From the NCBI GenBank assembly GCA_002256115.1, contig NKIK01000007.1, forward strand, positions 1-64,000: a stretch of 64,000 nucleotides of DNA, written 5' to 3'. This DNA is from Burkholderiales bacterium PBB3. Its GTDB lineage: Bacteria > Pseudomonadota > Gammaproteobacteria > Burkholderiales > Burkholderiaceae_C. This document shows, piece after piece, positions 10,531 to 18,267 of the stretch. A program made the position numbers and the translations under genes. Below the pieces are notes generated by a model that saw nothing but the letters and a program-made list of their open reading frames with translations, did no database searches and was not told where the DNA came from. Each line of letters starts with the position of its first letter. Positions within the stretch are counted from its first letter, which is position 1.

Positions 10531-11075
10531 AAATCTGCATCCTGGACCGCGACGGCACCATCAACGCCGATAGCACGGAGTACATCAAAAGCCCCCAGGA
10601 ATGGGAGCCGCTGCCCGGCGCGCTGGAAGCGATTGCGCGCTTGAACCACGCGGGCTGGCATGTGGTGGTGGTGACCAACCAATCGGGTTTGGGGCGCGGT
10701 CTGTTTGATGTGGCTACGCTCAACGCCATGCACACCAAGATGCACACCATGCTAGCCGCTGTGGGTGGCCGGGTGGATGCGATCTTCTATTGCCCGCACG
10801 CACCCGATGACGTGTGCCGCTGCCGCAAGCCCGAGCCGGGTTTGTTTGAGCAAATCAGCGAGCGCTATGGCATCGACATCAAGGGCTTCCCGGCGGTGGG
10901 CGACTCGGCTCGCGACCTGATTGCCGGTGCCGCCGTCGGCTGCATTCCGCACTTGGTGCTCACTGGTAAGGCCGCGGCCTACCGCGGGCGCGAGTTGCCA
11001 CCCGAGTTTCCGGCGGGCACGGTTGTCCATGAGGACTTGGCCGCCTTTGCCGAATTTTTAGTCACGCAAGGTTAA
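10527..11075 (+). CDS. gmhB: D-glycero-beta-D-manno-heptose 1,7-bisphosphate 7-phosphatase
   Basis: A 182-residue HAD-superfamily phosphatase that removes the 7-phosphate in ADP-heptose synthesis for the LPS core. HAD motif I is LDRDGTIN at residues 5-12 with both aspartates, motif II is VVTNQSG, and the loop CPHAPDDVCRCRKPEPGLF holds the zinc-binding cysteines and histidine typical of GmhB. Motif IV is AVGDSARDL. It starts four bases inside the DUF6036 gene and is followed five bases later by a PlsC-like acyltransferase. Confidence 0.93.
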   Translation: MKICILDRDGTINADSTEYIKSPQEWEPLPGALEAIARLNHAGWHVVVVTNQSGLGRGLFDVATLNAMHTKMHTMLAAVGGRVDAIFYCPHAPDDVCRCRKPEPGLFEQISERYGIDIKGFPAVGDSARDLIAGAAVGCIPHLVLTGKAAAYRGRELPPEFPAGTVVHEDLAAFAEFLVTQG

Positions 11076-11079
11076 TCCC

Positions 11080-11865
11080 ATGGCATTTTTGCGCTCGGTC
11101 ATTCATATGCTGTGGATGCTGGTCACCGTCATCCCCTGGGGCATCATCATGGTGGTGGCGTCGGTGCGGGTGCGTGGCAAGGCGCTGTGGTGGATGGCAG
11201 TGCGCTGGTTGGGCTGGGCCATTGGTGGTGCGCGCACCATCCTCGGCATTCAAACCAAGGTCATCGGCTGGGAGAACCTGCCCACGGGCGACACGGCCCC
11301 AGCCATTCTGTTGGTCAAACACCAAAGCACGTTTGAGACCTTTTTGATGCCCACACTGATGCCACACCCGCTGGCCTATGTGTTCAAAAAAGAGCTGCTC
11401 TACGTGCCCTTTTTCGGTTGGGCCATGGGCCGGCTCGACATGATCCACATCGACCGCCGCCAGCGCGCCCAGGCTTTCAACAAGGTTGCGGCGCAAGGCC
11501 AAAAGCTGCTCGACCAAGGTATCTGGATCATCATGTTCCCCGAAGGCACACGTATCAAGCGCGGCGAAAAGGGCGTCTACAAAAGCGGCGGTACGCGCTT
11601 GGCCATTGCCACGGGCGCGCCGGTGATTCCGGTGGCGGTTACATCGGCCAAATGTTGGCCGCGCCGCGCCTTCGTCAAAACGCCGGGCGTGGTGGAAGTG
11701 TCGATCGGCAAGCCCATCCCCAGCGCGGGCCGCCAGCCCGACGAGATGATGCGCGAAGTGGAAGCCTGGATTGAGGCGGAGATGCACCGCCTGGACCCGG
11801 AGGCCTACGGCCATCTGCAGCCCAAGTCTGATACGGCAGCTGACTCCGAGGCCTACGGTGCCTAG
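11080..11865 (+). CDS. Lysophospholipid (1-acyl-glycerol-3-phosphate) acyltransferase
   Basis: A 261-residue membrane-associated acyltransferase of the PlsC family, most likely making phosphatidic acid. An N-terminal hydrophobic stretch covers residues 7-35. The catalytic block is VKHQSTFETF, an H-x4-E form of the usual H-x4-D motif. I recall this variant in proteobacterial paralogues. The second block is FPEGTRIKRGEKGVYKSG, followed by GAPVIPVAV. It follows gmhB by five bases, consistent with an envelope-lipid operon. The region just after the stop is occupied by a family B repeat. Confidence 0.9.
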   Translation: MAFLRSVIHMLWMLVTVIPWGIIMVVASVRVRGKALWWMAVRWLGWAIGGARTILGIQTKVIGWENLPTGDTAPAILLVKHQSTFETFLMPTLMPHPLAYVFKKELLYVPFFGWAMGRLDMIHIDRRQRAQAFNKVAAQGQKLLDQGIWIIMFPEGTRIKRGEKGVYKSGGTRLAIATGAPVIPVAVTSAKCWPRRAFVKTPGVVEVSIGKPIPSAGRQPDEMMREVEAWIEAEMHRLDPEAYGHLQPKSDTAADSEAYGA

Positions 11866-11872
11866 TGTTAGG

Positions 11873-11957
11873 CCCGTTTCACCGCCGGGCCGTCCCAAGG
11901 TGAAACGCGCCCCCTCGGGGGGCAGCGAACCAAGCGTAGTGGGGAGCTTGGGCGCGC
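11873..11957 (+). repeat. Family B dispersed repeat, copy 1
   Basis: Contains GTTTCACC and GGTGAAAC arms around a GC-rich centre, then CCCCCTCGGGGGGCAGCG and a GTAGTGGGGAGC tail. A close relative lies at 34972-35052. It fills the gap between the acyltransferase stop and the metallopeptidase start. I remember elements of this GGGGGGCAGC type as common in Comamonadaceae intergenic regions. Confidence 0.8.
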
Positions 11958-11971
11958 TTTTTCGCTACACC

Positions 11972-12853
11972 ATGGATCTTTTCGAGGCTATTTCGCCCGT
12001 TGAGCCCGTGGATAGTGCGGGAGCAGCTCCTAAACCTATAGCAAAGTCGCAGCCCTTTGTGGCCGGCGAGCTACTGCAGCAGGCCATTGCCCCGGCCAAC
12101 TTTGCCCACCCCCAGGCCAACCGCCAAGTGCGCCTGGACGATGCGGTGGTGGCCTATGCCTTTGCTCGCGGGCGGCGCAAAACGATTGGTTTTATGGTGG
12201 GGCCAGAGGGGCTGGTGGTGCGCGCACCGCGCTGGACGCCGCTGGGCGAAGTGGACGCCGCCCTGCGCGAGAAAGCGCCTTGGATACTGCGCAAGCTGCA
12301 GGAAACCCAGGAGCGCCAAGTGCGCCAGGACGGTGCGCGCATTGAATGGCGCGATGGCACTACCTTGCCCCTGTTAGGCGGGACGCTGCAGGTCAAGCTG
12401 GACCCGACGCATGGCTTCAAAGGCAAAGGTGCGCAGTTGGACGCCGCGGCGGCTCCGGCGGAGCCCCGCATCTTGCGCGTGGGCCTGCCGCACACCGCCA
12501 CGCCCGACCAGATCAAAGACAGCGTGCAGGCCTGGCTGATGCGCCATGCCAAAGCCCATTTCACCGGGCGCCTGGACCACTTCGCCCCGCAACTGCAAGT
12601 GCAGTGGCGCAGTCTGCGCCTGAGCAATGCCAACACCCGCTGGGGTAGCGCCAAATCCGATGGCTCGATCCGGCTGAACTGGCGTCTGATCCACTTCAGC
12701 CCCGCCGTGGTGGACTATGTGGTGGCGCATGAGCTGAGCCACCTGCGCGAGATGAACCACAGCCCCCGCTTCTGGGACACGGTGCGTACCGTGGTGCCCG
12801 ACTACGCGCAGCTGCGCGGGCAGCTCAAGGACGATGCGGTGCCCAAGTGGTAG
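11972..12853 (+). CDS. YgjP-like M48-type metallopeptidase (DUF45)
   Basis: A 293-residue protein with a C-terminal zinc-metallopeptidase domain: H253, E254 and H257 in HELSHLREMNHSPRFW, where the later glutamate or histidine would complete the zinc site. The preceding TRWGSAKSDGSIRLNWRLIHF is characteristic of the YgjP family. I chose the ATG at 11972 (MDLFEAI); an upstream in-frame ATG would overlap the acyltransferase. Residues 11-25 ([17 protein letters not shown]) are encoded by a family A repeat, so the N-terminus is partly repeat-derived. Substrates are unknown. Confidence 0.87.
   Translation: MDLFEAISPVEPVDSAGAAPKPIAKSQPFVAGELLQQAIAPANFAHPQANRQVRLDDAVVAYAFARGRRKTIGFMVGPEGLVVRAPRWTPLGEVDAALREKAPWILRKLQETQERQVRQDGARIEWRDGTTLPLLGGTLQVKLDPTHGFKGKGAQLDAAAAPAEPRILRVGLPHTATPDQIKDSVQAWLMRHAKAHFTGRLDHFAPQLQVQWRSLRLSNANTRWGSAKSDGSIRLNWRLIHFSPAVVDYVVAHELSHLREMNHSPRFWDTVRTVVPDYAQLRGQLKDDAVPKW
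12004..12045 (+). repeat. Family A dispersed repeat, copy 2 (in frame, YgjP-like gene)
   Basis: Reads GCCCGTGGATAGTGCGGGAG then CAGCTCCTAAACCTATAGCA. It is in frame near the N-terminus of the metallopeptidase, encoding [13 protein letters not shown]. Confidence 0.88.
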
Positions 12854-12870
12854 CGCCATGCACATGGATC

Positions 12871-12910
12871 TGCTATTAAAAAAGAAGCTGCTCCCGCACT
12901 ATCCACGGGG
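12871..12910 (-). repeat. Family A dispersed repeat, copy 3 (intergenic)
   Basis: Minus-orientation copy: TGCTATTAAAAAAGAAGCTG followed by CTCCCGCACTATCCACGGGG. It lies 17 bases after the metallopeptidase stop and outside any gene. Confidence 0.85.
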
Positions 12911-12979
12911 GTTGCAAGCCAATTCCTTCGCAGATTCAAATTCTTTGGCTCATACCCGTGTTTTCAAGTTGGGCTTTAG

Positions 12980-13441
12980 ATGGCTGTCGCCGTAGCCGCC
13001 GTGGGCCAGTTGGAGTTGCACGATGTGGCAAGTGCGCGCGCATTGATCGTACAGGGGCTGACCGAACGTTGGGGTAGCTACGTACCCGGCTTTAACCCGG
13101 ACTTGGAAGATTTTCCCAATGCCTACAAGGACGCGCTTGTGCTGGTAGCCAAGCATGGCACCGAGGTCGTTGGAACTGGTGTACTTCAGCCTGTCAGCCC
13201 AAACGCTGCGAACATCCTGCGAATGTCGGTAGCCCGCGCGTTTCAGCGCCAAGGCGTCGGCAGTCTGATTCTTCACCATCTCTTGTATGCTGCGCGGGAG
13301 CGCAAACTTCATCGTATTGACCTTGAAACTACGGCTTCATGGACCTCTGCGGTGGAGTTCTACAAGCGGCATAACTTCCGCCCGACGCACCAGTGCAATG
13401 GTGATCATTACTTCACTTTTGACTTGTCGGAAACACCGTGA
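12980..13441 (+). CDS. GNAT-family N-acetyltransferase
   Basis: A 153-residue small GNAT enzyme. Strand beta4 and motif A are visible as ILRMSVARAFQRQGVGSLILHHLL (residues 73-96, Q-R-Q-G-V-G pyrophosphate loop), and motif B as TASWTSAVEFYKRHNFRPTHQC. The substrate is not predictable. Nothing in the neighbours indicates a pathway. It is a stand-alone gene between a family A repeat and a secreted DUF6265 protein. Confidence 0.85.
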   Translation: MAVAVAAVGQLELHDVASARALIVQGLTERWGSYVPGFNPDLEDFPNAYKDALVLVAKHGTEVVGTGVLQPVSPNAANILRMSVARAFQRQGVGSLILHHLLYAARERKLHRIDLETTASWTSAVEFYKRHNFRPTHQCNGDHYFTFDLSETP

Positions 13442-13582
13442 CTGCGGCGCTATTTTTTTGAAACCGTCGCAGCATTCGGCCGCTGGCTGGACGGCCATGC
13501 TGTTCGAGCTTTGCGCCCTCAGCCAGCGGTGGTAATCTTCTGTCGAATCACCCCCAGCCCATCGGGCTTGTGAAAGGCATCC

Positions 13583-14092
13583 ATGCGCCACACCAAATTC
13601 TCCACCGCCGCCGCACTGTCCTTGCTGCTTTGGACGGCAGGTCCCCACATGGCACACGCCCAGGAGTCGCCGCTTGCGACCTTGGCCTGGCTGGCCGGGT
13701 GTTGGGCCTCAGAGACCGGTGAAGTGGGCTCGGGCGAGCATTGGTTGCCGCTGGCCGGGGGCACCATGCTGGGCGTGGGCCGCACGGTCAAAAATGGCAA
13801 AACGGTGTCGCACGAGTTTTTGCAGATTCGTGTCAATGCCGAGGGCAAACCGGTCTACATTGCGATCCCATCGGGTCAAAAGGAGGCGAGTTTTGTAGCG
13901 ATCCTGGTGGCCGACGGCGCGGTCACGTTTGAGAACCTGCAGCATGACTTCCCGCAACGCATTCTTTATAAAGCACTCCCAGATAACCGCTTGGCCGCAC
14001 GCATTGAGGGGCTGCGCAATGGCGCTTTGCGCGGCATTGATTTCCCGATGAAACGCGTGTCATGTGACGCCCTGGTCGGCAAGCCATCGTAG
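13583..14092 (+). CDS. DUF6265-family exported protein
   Basis: A 169-residue protein with a signal peptide at 1-26 (hydrophobic ALSLLLWTAGPHMAHAQ, cleavage after AHA). The mature part begins with LATLAWLAGCWASETGEVGSGEHWLPLAGGTMLGVGRTV, a strong match to the DUF6265 pattern (LxWLxGxW... W.p.ggtmlG). It ends in VTFENLQHDFPQRI...; such domains are beta-rich and lipocalin-like. No enzymatic role is known to me. The next gene starts 10 bases after its stop. Confidence 0.82.
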   Translation: MRHTKFSTAAALSLLLWTAGPHMAHAQESPLATLAWLAGCWASETGEVGSGEHWLPLAGGTMLGVGRTVKNGKTVSHEFLQIRVNAEGKPVYIAIPSGQKEASFVAILVADGAVTFENLQHDFPQRILYKALPDNRLAARIEGLRNGALRGIDFPMKRVSCDALVGKPS

Positions 14093-14102
14093 GGACTGCA
14101 GC

Positions 14103-14555
14103 ATGATTGACCGCCTCATCCCTCTACTGGCACTTTGTACCGTTCTGTTCGGTTGCGCCACCGCTGCGCCGGATGCCGAGGCTGCGCGCCAAGCTGTCGT
14201 GGCCACCGAGCGCGCCTTTGCCAAGACTATGGCCGACCGCAACCATGCGGTCTTTGCAAGCTTCATTGCGGATGAGGCTGTGTTCTTCTCCGGCCCCAAG
14301 CCGCTGCATGGCAAGCAGCAGGTGGTCGATTTTTGGGCGCGTTTCTATGCCAAACCCGCCGCTCCGTTTTCCTGGGAGCCCGATGAAGTGGAGGTCTTGG
14401 CCAGCGGCAACCTGGCCCTCAGTTCGGGGCCGGTGCGCAATCCCGAAGGCAAGCTGATTGCCCGTTTCACCTCCATCTGGCGACGCACGGTGGCTGGCAC
14501 TTGGGAGATTATTTTTGACAAGGGGAATGACGTGTGTGATTGCAAAACACCCTAA
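14103..14555 (+). CDS. SnoaL/DUF4440-like (NTF2 fold) lipoprotein
   Basis: A 150-residue protein with a lipoprotein signal: residues 1-17 end in LFGC, so the cysteine in VLFGCATAAP is the likely lipid attachment site. The mature domain AARQAVVATERAFAKTMADRNHAVFASFIADEAVFFSG is the typical helix-strand start of DUF4440/SnoaL-like NTF2 folds, followed by GKQQVVDFW and TSIWRRTVAGTWEIIFDKGND. The start at 14103 places the signal sequence at the N-terminus. No catalytic function can be assigned. It probably forms an operon with the DUF6265 gene. Confidence 0.8.
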   Translation: MIDRLIPLLALCTVLFGCATAAPDAEAARQAVVATERAFAKTMADRNHAVFASFIADEAVFFSGPKPLHGKQQVVDFWARFYAKPAAPFSWEPDEVEVLASGNLALSSGPVRNPEGKLIARFTSIWRRTVAGTWEIIFDKGNDVCDCKTP

Positions 14556-14577
14556 GCCCTGCGCAGATAATCGCAAC

Positions 14578-14871
14578 ATGAAACATCTTCGCTCCCTCAT
14601 TGCACTCTGCATTTCAGCCTTCGCCGTGACTAGCTGGGCCGCTGGCAATGCCCTGTGGCAGGCCGAACAATCCTGCATCAAATACCCCACGCCCAGCGCG
14701 CGCGCGGAATGCGAGAAAAAACAAAAAGACGATATGGCCGCTTTTGAGAAAGAGCTGAAGAAGAACAAAGACGATGCCAAGACGTCGGGCGATACCCCGC
14801 AGGATGCCAAGAAGAAAAACGACCTGTGCTTCAAGCGCGAATCCACGGGCGAAACGGTCTGCCCCAACTAG
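14578..14871 (+). CDS. Small exported lysine-rich protein, unknown
   Basis: A 97-residue protein with a signal peptide (MKHLRSLIALCISAFAVTSWA, cleavage after SWA at 21). The mature part has two CxxK/C patterns: SCIKYPTPSARAEC near 31 and DLCFKRESTGETVC near 82. Between them is a charged coiled-coil-like stretch (KKQKDDMAAFEKELKKNKDD). Four cysteines suggest disulfides in the periplasm. I do not recognise the family. It follows the NTF2-like lipoprotein by 22 bases. Confidence 0.7.
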   Translation: MKHLRSLIALCISAFAVTSWAAGNALWQAEQSCIKYPTPSARAECEKKQKDDMAAFEKELKKNKDDAKTSGDTPQDAKKKNDLCFKRESTGETVCPN

Positions 14872-14886
14872 GCTTGGGCTTGCCCG

Positions 14887-16035
14887 CTAGGCGCTGACGG
14901 CAAAGCGCAACACCCCATCCGCACCGCGGCTGCGGGTCAGCTTCTTCTCAAACCACAGCGCATGCAAATGCGCCACCGACTCACCCATCGCAAAGGTGAT
15001 CTGGTGCAAATCCATGGGCCGCTTGAACAGCACCGGCAAGATGTCGGCCGCGCTGCTGGGCTGAGCGGCGCAGGCTTCCATCACCTCCGCTAGGCGATCC
15101 TGGTGGTGGTCGTGCAGTTGCTGAATGCGGGTGTGCATACCAGTGAAGGGCTTGCCGTGCGATGGCAGCACCAGCGTGTCTTCGGGCAGGGTTTTGAACT
15201 TGTCGATGGAGTCTAGAAATAGCGCCAGCGAATTGGCTTCGGGCTCCTGCTCGTAGACGCTCACATTGGTCGAGATGCGCGGCAGCATCATGTCGCCGCC
15301 GATTAGCACGCCGCGTGGTCGACGGGCCGCCCCTAGACCTGGCGCGCCCCCTTGGGGGGCCGGGGCCGCAGGCACCTGGGGGGCCATTTCTAGGTCTTCA
15401 CAGTACAGCGCGATGTGCTCGGGCGCATGGCCGTAGCCGCTGATGCAGCGCCACGCCCTGCCGCCAATGTCAAACACCTTGCCATCCAGCAGGCGGTGGT
15501 AGTCCTCGGGCACCGACGGCACCAGTGAAGGGAAGTAATTGGTGCGCGCGCCAATTTTGGCGATCGTGTCCGGATCATTCAGGCCGTGCAACGCAAAAAA
15601 GGCGGCCGCCCGCTCGCCCCCAAAAGCCGTAGGCCCTAGGCAGCCCCACTTGGCCACCTGGTAATCCAGCGCGCTGATCCATAAAGGCGCGTTCCAGCGC
15701 TGGCAAAGCCAATGCGCCAGGCCGATGTGGTCGGGGTGCATGTGGGTAACGATGACGCGCAACACGGGCAGGCCGTCTAGCTCATTGGCAAACACCGATT
15801 CCCATTGCGCCTTGGCCTCATCCTTGTGGATGCAGCAATCCACAATGCTCCAGCCCTGAATCTTCCCGTTCTCGCCATCCATCTCATCGCGCAGCAGCCA
15901 CAGGTTGATGTGGTTCAGCGCAAATGGCAGGCCCATGCGGATCCACTTCACGCCTGGCGCCACCTCGATGCAGCGGCCCGATTCGGGCAGGGTCTCGCCC
16001 AGGGGGTAGTGCAGTTGCAACTCAAGTTCATTCAT
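14887..16035 (-). CDS. MBL-fold metallohydrolase
   Basis: About 382 residues if translation starts at MNELELQ; an in-frame ATG at 16086 would add 17 residues and directly abut the LiuR site, so the downstream start is preferred. The metal-binding motif is VTHMHPDHIGLAHW (HxHxDH), with later histidines in GYGHAPEHIALY and LPSHGKPFTG. The C-terminal helical part resembles MBL proteins near acyl-CoA degradation genes. Its promoter region is shared with liuR through a perfect palindrome, so it is probably LiuR-controlled. Residues about 221-241 (PAPQGGAPGLGAARRPRG) come from a family B repeat. Confidence 0.85.
   Translation of the reverse strand: MNELELQLHYPLGETLPESGRCIEVAPGVKWIRMGLPFALNHINLWLLRDEMDGENGKIQGWSIVDCCIHKDEAKAQWESVFANELDGLPVLRVIVTHMHPDHIGLAHWLCQRWNAPLWISALDYQVAKWGCLGPTAFGGERAAAFFALHGLNDPDTIAKIGARTNYFPSLVPSVPEDYHRLLDGKVFDIGGRAWRCISGYGHAPEHIALYCEDLEMAPQVPAAPAPQGGAPGLGAARRPRGVLIGGDMMLPRISTNVSVYEQEPEANSLALFLDSIDKFKTLPEDTLVLPSHGKPFTGMHTRIQQLHDHHQDRLAEVMEACAAQPSSAADILPVLFKRPMDLHQITFAMGESVAHLHALWFEKKLTRSRGADGVLRFAVSA
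15312..15375 (-). repeat. Family B-like repeat, copy 2 (in frame, MBL hydrolase)
   Basis: Contains GCGCCCCCTTGGGGGGCCGG flanked by GGGCCGCCCCTAG. It interrupts the MBL domain between the metal-ligand blocks without shifting the frame, encoding a Gly/Pro/Ala/Arg-rich loop. It is more diverged than copies 1 and 3. Confidence 0.6.
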
Positions 16036-16088
16036 GGCGGTGGTGGCAGTGGTGGGGCGGGTTAAGCAGATCGGGTTTTGATTCATAA

Positions 16089-16110
16089 TTGACGTTTACG
16101 TAAACGTCAA
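16089..16110. promoter_or_regulatory. LiuR operator 1 (liuR / MBL hydrolase divergent region)
   Basis: A perfect 22-bp palindrome with half-site TTGACGTTTAC. It lies between the divergent MBL hydrolase and liuR genes. MerR-type LiuR regulators of branched-chain acid catabolism are known to bind palindromes of the TTTACGT-ACGTAAA type, and identical copies occur before two other genes in this window. Confidence 0.9.
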
Positions 16111-16170
16111 CTGAACAGGCATTGTAGGCAGGGGCTTCCCTTTGGGCTGTCCCGGATGTTGCGCAGCACT

Positions 16171-16599
16171 ATGACCACCACTTACACCATCGGCGATCTG
16201 GCCAAAGAGTTCGATTTGACCACGCGCGCCATCCGCTTTTATGAGGATTTGGGCCTGCTGCAGCCTGAGCGCAGCGGCCCCGGCGGGCGCAGCCGCGTCT
16301 ACACGGGGCGTGACCGCACCCGCCTGAAGCTGACGCTGCGCGCCAAGCGCCTGGGCCTGTCGTTGACCGAGGCCAAAGACATCATCGACATGTACGACAG
16401 CCCGCGCGATACCGGCGCGCAGATGCAAAAATTTCTGGATGTGCTGGGCCTGCACCGCAAGCAGGTCGAAGAGCAAATGGCCGAGCTGCAGGCCAATCTG
16501 GACGAGATCAAAGTGCACGAAAAAGAAGCCCGTAGCCTGCTGGCCAAAGCCCAGGCGCGCACTGCCAAAAAGACCGGGAGTGTCGCCCATGCAGCCTGA
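16171..16599 (+). CDS. liuR: MerR-family regulator of leucine/isovalerate catabolism, LiuR-like
   Basis: A 142-residue protein. The N-terminal MerR winged helix is TYTIGDLAKEFDLTTRAIRFYEDLGLLQPERSG; the wing is SRVYTGRDRTRLKLTLRAKRLGLSLTEAKDIIDMYD. A dimerisation coiled coil follows (LGLHRKQVEEQMAELQANLDEIKVHEKEA). The cysteines used by metal-sensing MerR proteins are absent, fitting an acyl-CoA-responsive LiuR. The start at 16171 is chosen over 16156 because MTTTYTIGDLA matches the family start. A palindromic LiuR site lies 60 nt upstream. It overlaps the following thioesterase gene by 11 bases. Confidence 0.9.
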   Translation: MTTTYTIGDLAKEFDLTTRAIRFYEDLGLLQPERSGPGGRSRVYTGRDRTRLKLTLRAKRLGLSLTEAKDIIDMYDSPRDTGAQMQKFLDVLGLHRKQVEEQMAELQANLDEIKVHEKEARSLLAKAQARTAKKTGSVAHAA

Positions 16600-17020
16600 T
16601 GCTCTGTGGCAGCGCGTGCAAGCCAGCCTGGATCGCCAGGGCATGATGCGCCACCTGGGTGCCCGCCTGTTGCGTGTGGAGCCGGGGCTGGTGGAGCTGG
16701 CCCTGCCGTACTCCGACAAAGTAACCCAGCAGCAAGACGGTTTCCATGGCGGTGCCATGGGCGCGCTGGCCGATATTGCGGGTGGTTATGCGGGCCTGAC
16801 GGTGGCTGCCGATGGCATGGAAGTCACCACCGTCGAATACAAAATCAATTTTCTGGCAGCCTTTCAGGGCGGTGAATTGCGCGCCACGGGCCGCGTGGTC
16901 AAAGCGGGCCGCCGCATCATCGTGACCGCGGCCGAAGTGGCGCATGTGGACGCCGACGGCAAACACAGCGCCTGCGCCGTGATGCAGCAAACCCTGGTGC
17001 CCGTGCCGAAGATTTATTGA
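16589..17020 (+). CDS. PaaI-family hotdog thioesterase
   Basis: A 143-residue single hotdog domain. The PaaI signature is GFHGGAMGALADIAGGYAGLTV (residues 51-72), with the active-site pair likely N/D and H/G around FHGGAMGALAD; then EVTTVEYKINFLAAFQGGELRATGRVVKAGRRIIVTAAEV, the usual beta-sheet. It probably hydrolyses an acyl-CoA; the substrate is not fixed by sequence. It lies between liuR and ivd in one tight operon (11-bp overlap upstream, 26-bp gap downstream), so relief of CoA sequestration during leucine degradation is a fair guess. Confidence 0.85.
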   Translation: MQPDALWQRVQASLDRQGMMRHLGARLLRVEPGLVELALPYSDKVTQQQDGFHGGAMGALADIAGGYAGLTVAADGMEVTTVEYKINFLAAFQGGELRATGRVVKAGRRIIVTAAEVAHVDADGKHSACAVMQQTLVPVPKIY

Positions 17021-17046
17021 TTAAAACTGACTATTAGGAGACAAAA

Positions 17047-18228
17047 ATGAACAACCTGCCCGGCCTGAATTTCCAACTCGGCGAAGACATTGACGCCCTG
17101 CGCGACGCCGTGCGCGAATTTGCGCAAGCCGAGATCGCCCCCCGCGCGGCCGAGATCGACCGCAGCGACCAGTTCCCTATGGACCTGTGGCAAAAAATGG
17201 GCAGCCTGGGCGTACTCGGCATCACTGTGGGTGAGGAATACGGTGGGGCCAATATGGGCTATCTGGCGCACATGATTGCGATGGAAGAAATCTCCCGCGC
17301 ATCGGCATCTGTAGGTCTGTCCTACGGCGCGCACAGCAACCTGTGCGTGAACCAGATCAAACGCAACGGCACGGATGCGCAGCGCGCCAAGTATCTGCCC
17401 AAGCTGATCACGGGCGAACACGTAGGCGCGCTGGCGATGAGCGAGCCGGGCGCTGGCTCGGATGTATTGAGCATGAAGCTCAAGGCCGAAGACAAAGGCG
17501 GCTACTACCTGCTCAACGGCAACAAGATGTGGATCACCAATGGCCCGGACGCCGATACCTTGGTGGTGTACGCAAAATCAGAACCCGAGCTGGGTGCCCG
17601 TGGCGTCACGGCTTTTCTGATCGAAAAAGGCATGCCAGGTTTCAGCATTGCGCAGAAGCTCGACAAGCTGGGCATGCGCGGCAGCCACACGGGCGAGCTG
17701 GTGTTCAACAACGTTGAAGTACCGCACGCCAATGTGCTGGGCCAGGTCAACGGCGGCGCCAAGGTGCTGATGAGCGGGCTAGACTACGAACGCGCGGTGC
17801 TGACCGGTGGCCCGCTGGGCATCATGCAGTCCGTCATGGACAACGTCATTCCCTATATCCACGACCGGAAACAGTTTGGCCAGAGCATTGGCGAGTTCCA
17901 GCTGATCCAGGGCAAGGTCGCCGACATGTACACCGTGTTGCAGGCGGGCCGTGCCTTTGCCTACACCGTGGCCAAGAACCTGGACCTGCTGGGTGTGGAG
18001 CACGTGCGCCAGGTGCGCAAGGACTGCGCTTCCGTCATTTTGTGGACCGCAGAAAAGGCCACCTGGATGGCGGGCGAAGGCGTGCAGATTTTTGGCGGCA
18101 ACGGCTACATCAACGAATACCCGCTGGGCCGCCTGTGGCGCGATGCCAAGCTGTATGAAATCGGTGCGGGTACGTCGGAGATTCGCCGCATGCTGATTGG
18201 CCGGGAGCTGTTCGCTGAGACAATGTGA
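17047..18228 (+). CDS. ivd: Isovaleryl-CoA dehydrogenase
   Basis: A 393-residue FAD acyl-CoA dehydrogenase oxidising isovaleryl-CoA to 3-methylcrotonyl-CoA. The assignment over other paralogues rests on the catalytic base: E248 in GLDYERAVL is in the position used by isovaleryl-CoA dehydrogenase, while the usual glutamate site is alanine (A374 in [12 protein letters not shown]). Other blocks are [18 protein letters not shown] and [18 protein letters not shown] good ribosome-binding site (TAGGAG) lies upstream. It follows liuR and the thioesterase, so it is the liuA equivalent of the pathway. Confidence 0.95.
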   Translation: MNNLPGLNFQLGEDIDALRDAVREFAQAEIAPRAAEIDRSDQFPMDLWQKMGSLGVLGITVGEEYGGANMGYLAHMIAMEEISRASASVGLSYGAHSNLCVNQIKRNGTDAQRAKYLPKLITGEHVGALAMSEPGAGSDVLSMKLKAEDKGGYYLLNGNKMWITNGPDADTLVVYAKSEPELGARGVTAFLIEKGMPGFSIAQKLDKLGMRGSHTGELVFNNVEVPHANVLGQVNGGAKVLMSGLDYERAVLTGGPLGIMQSVMDNVIPYIHDRKQFGQSIGEFQLIQGKVADMYTVLQAGRAFAYTVAKNLDLLGVEHVRQVRKDCASVILWTAEKATWMAGEGVQIFGGNGYINEYPLGRLWRDAKLYEIGAGTSEIRRMLIGRELFAETM

Positions 18229-18267
18229 GCTTGCCAAACTCGGTAAAGCTCTCTTGGGACGTCTGAT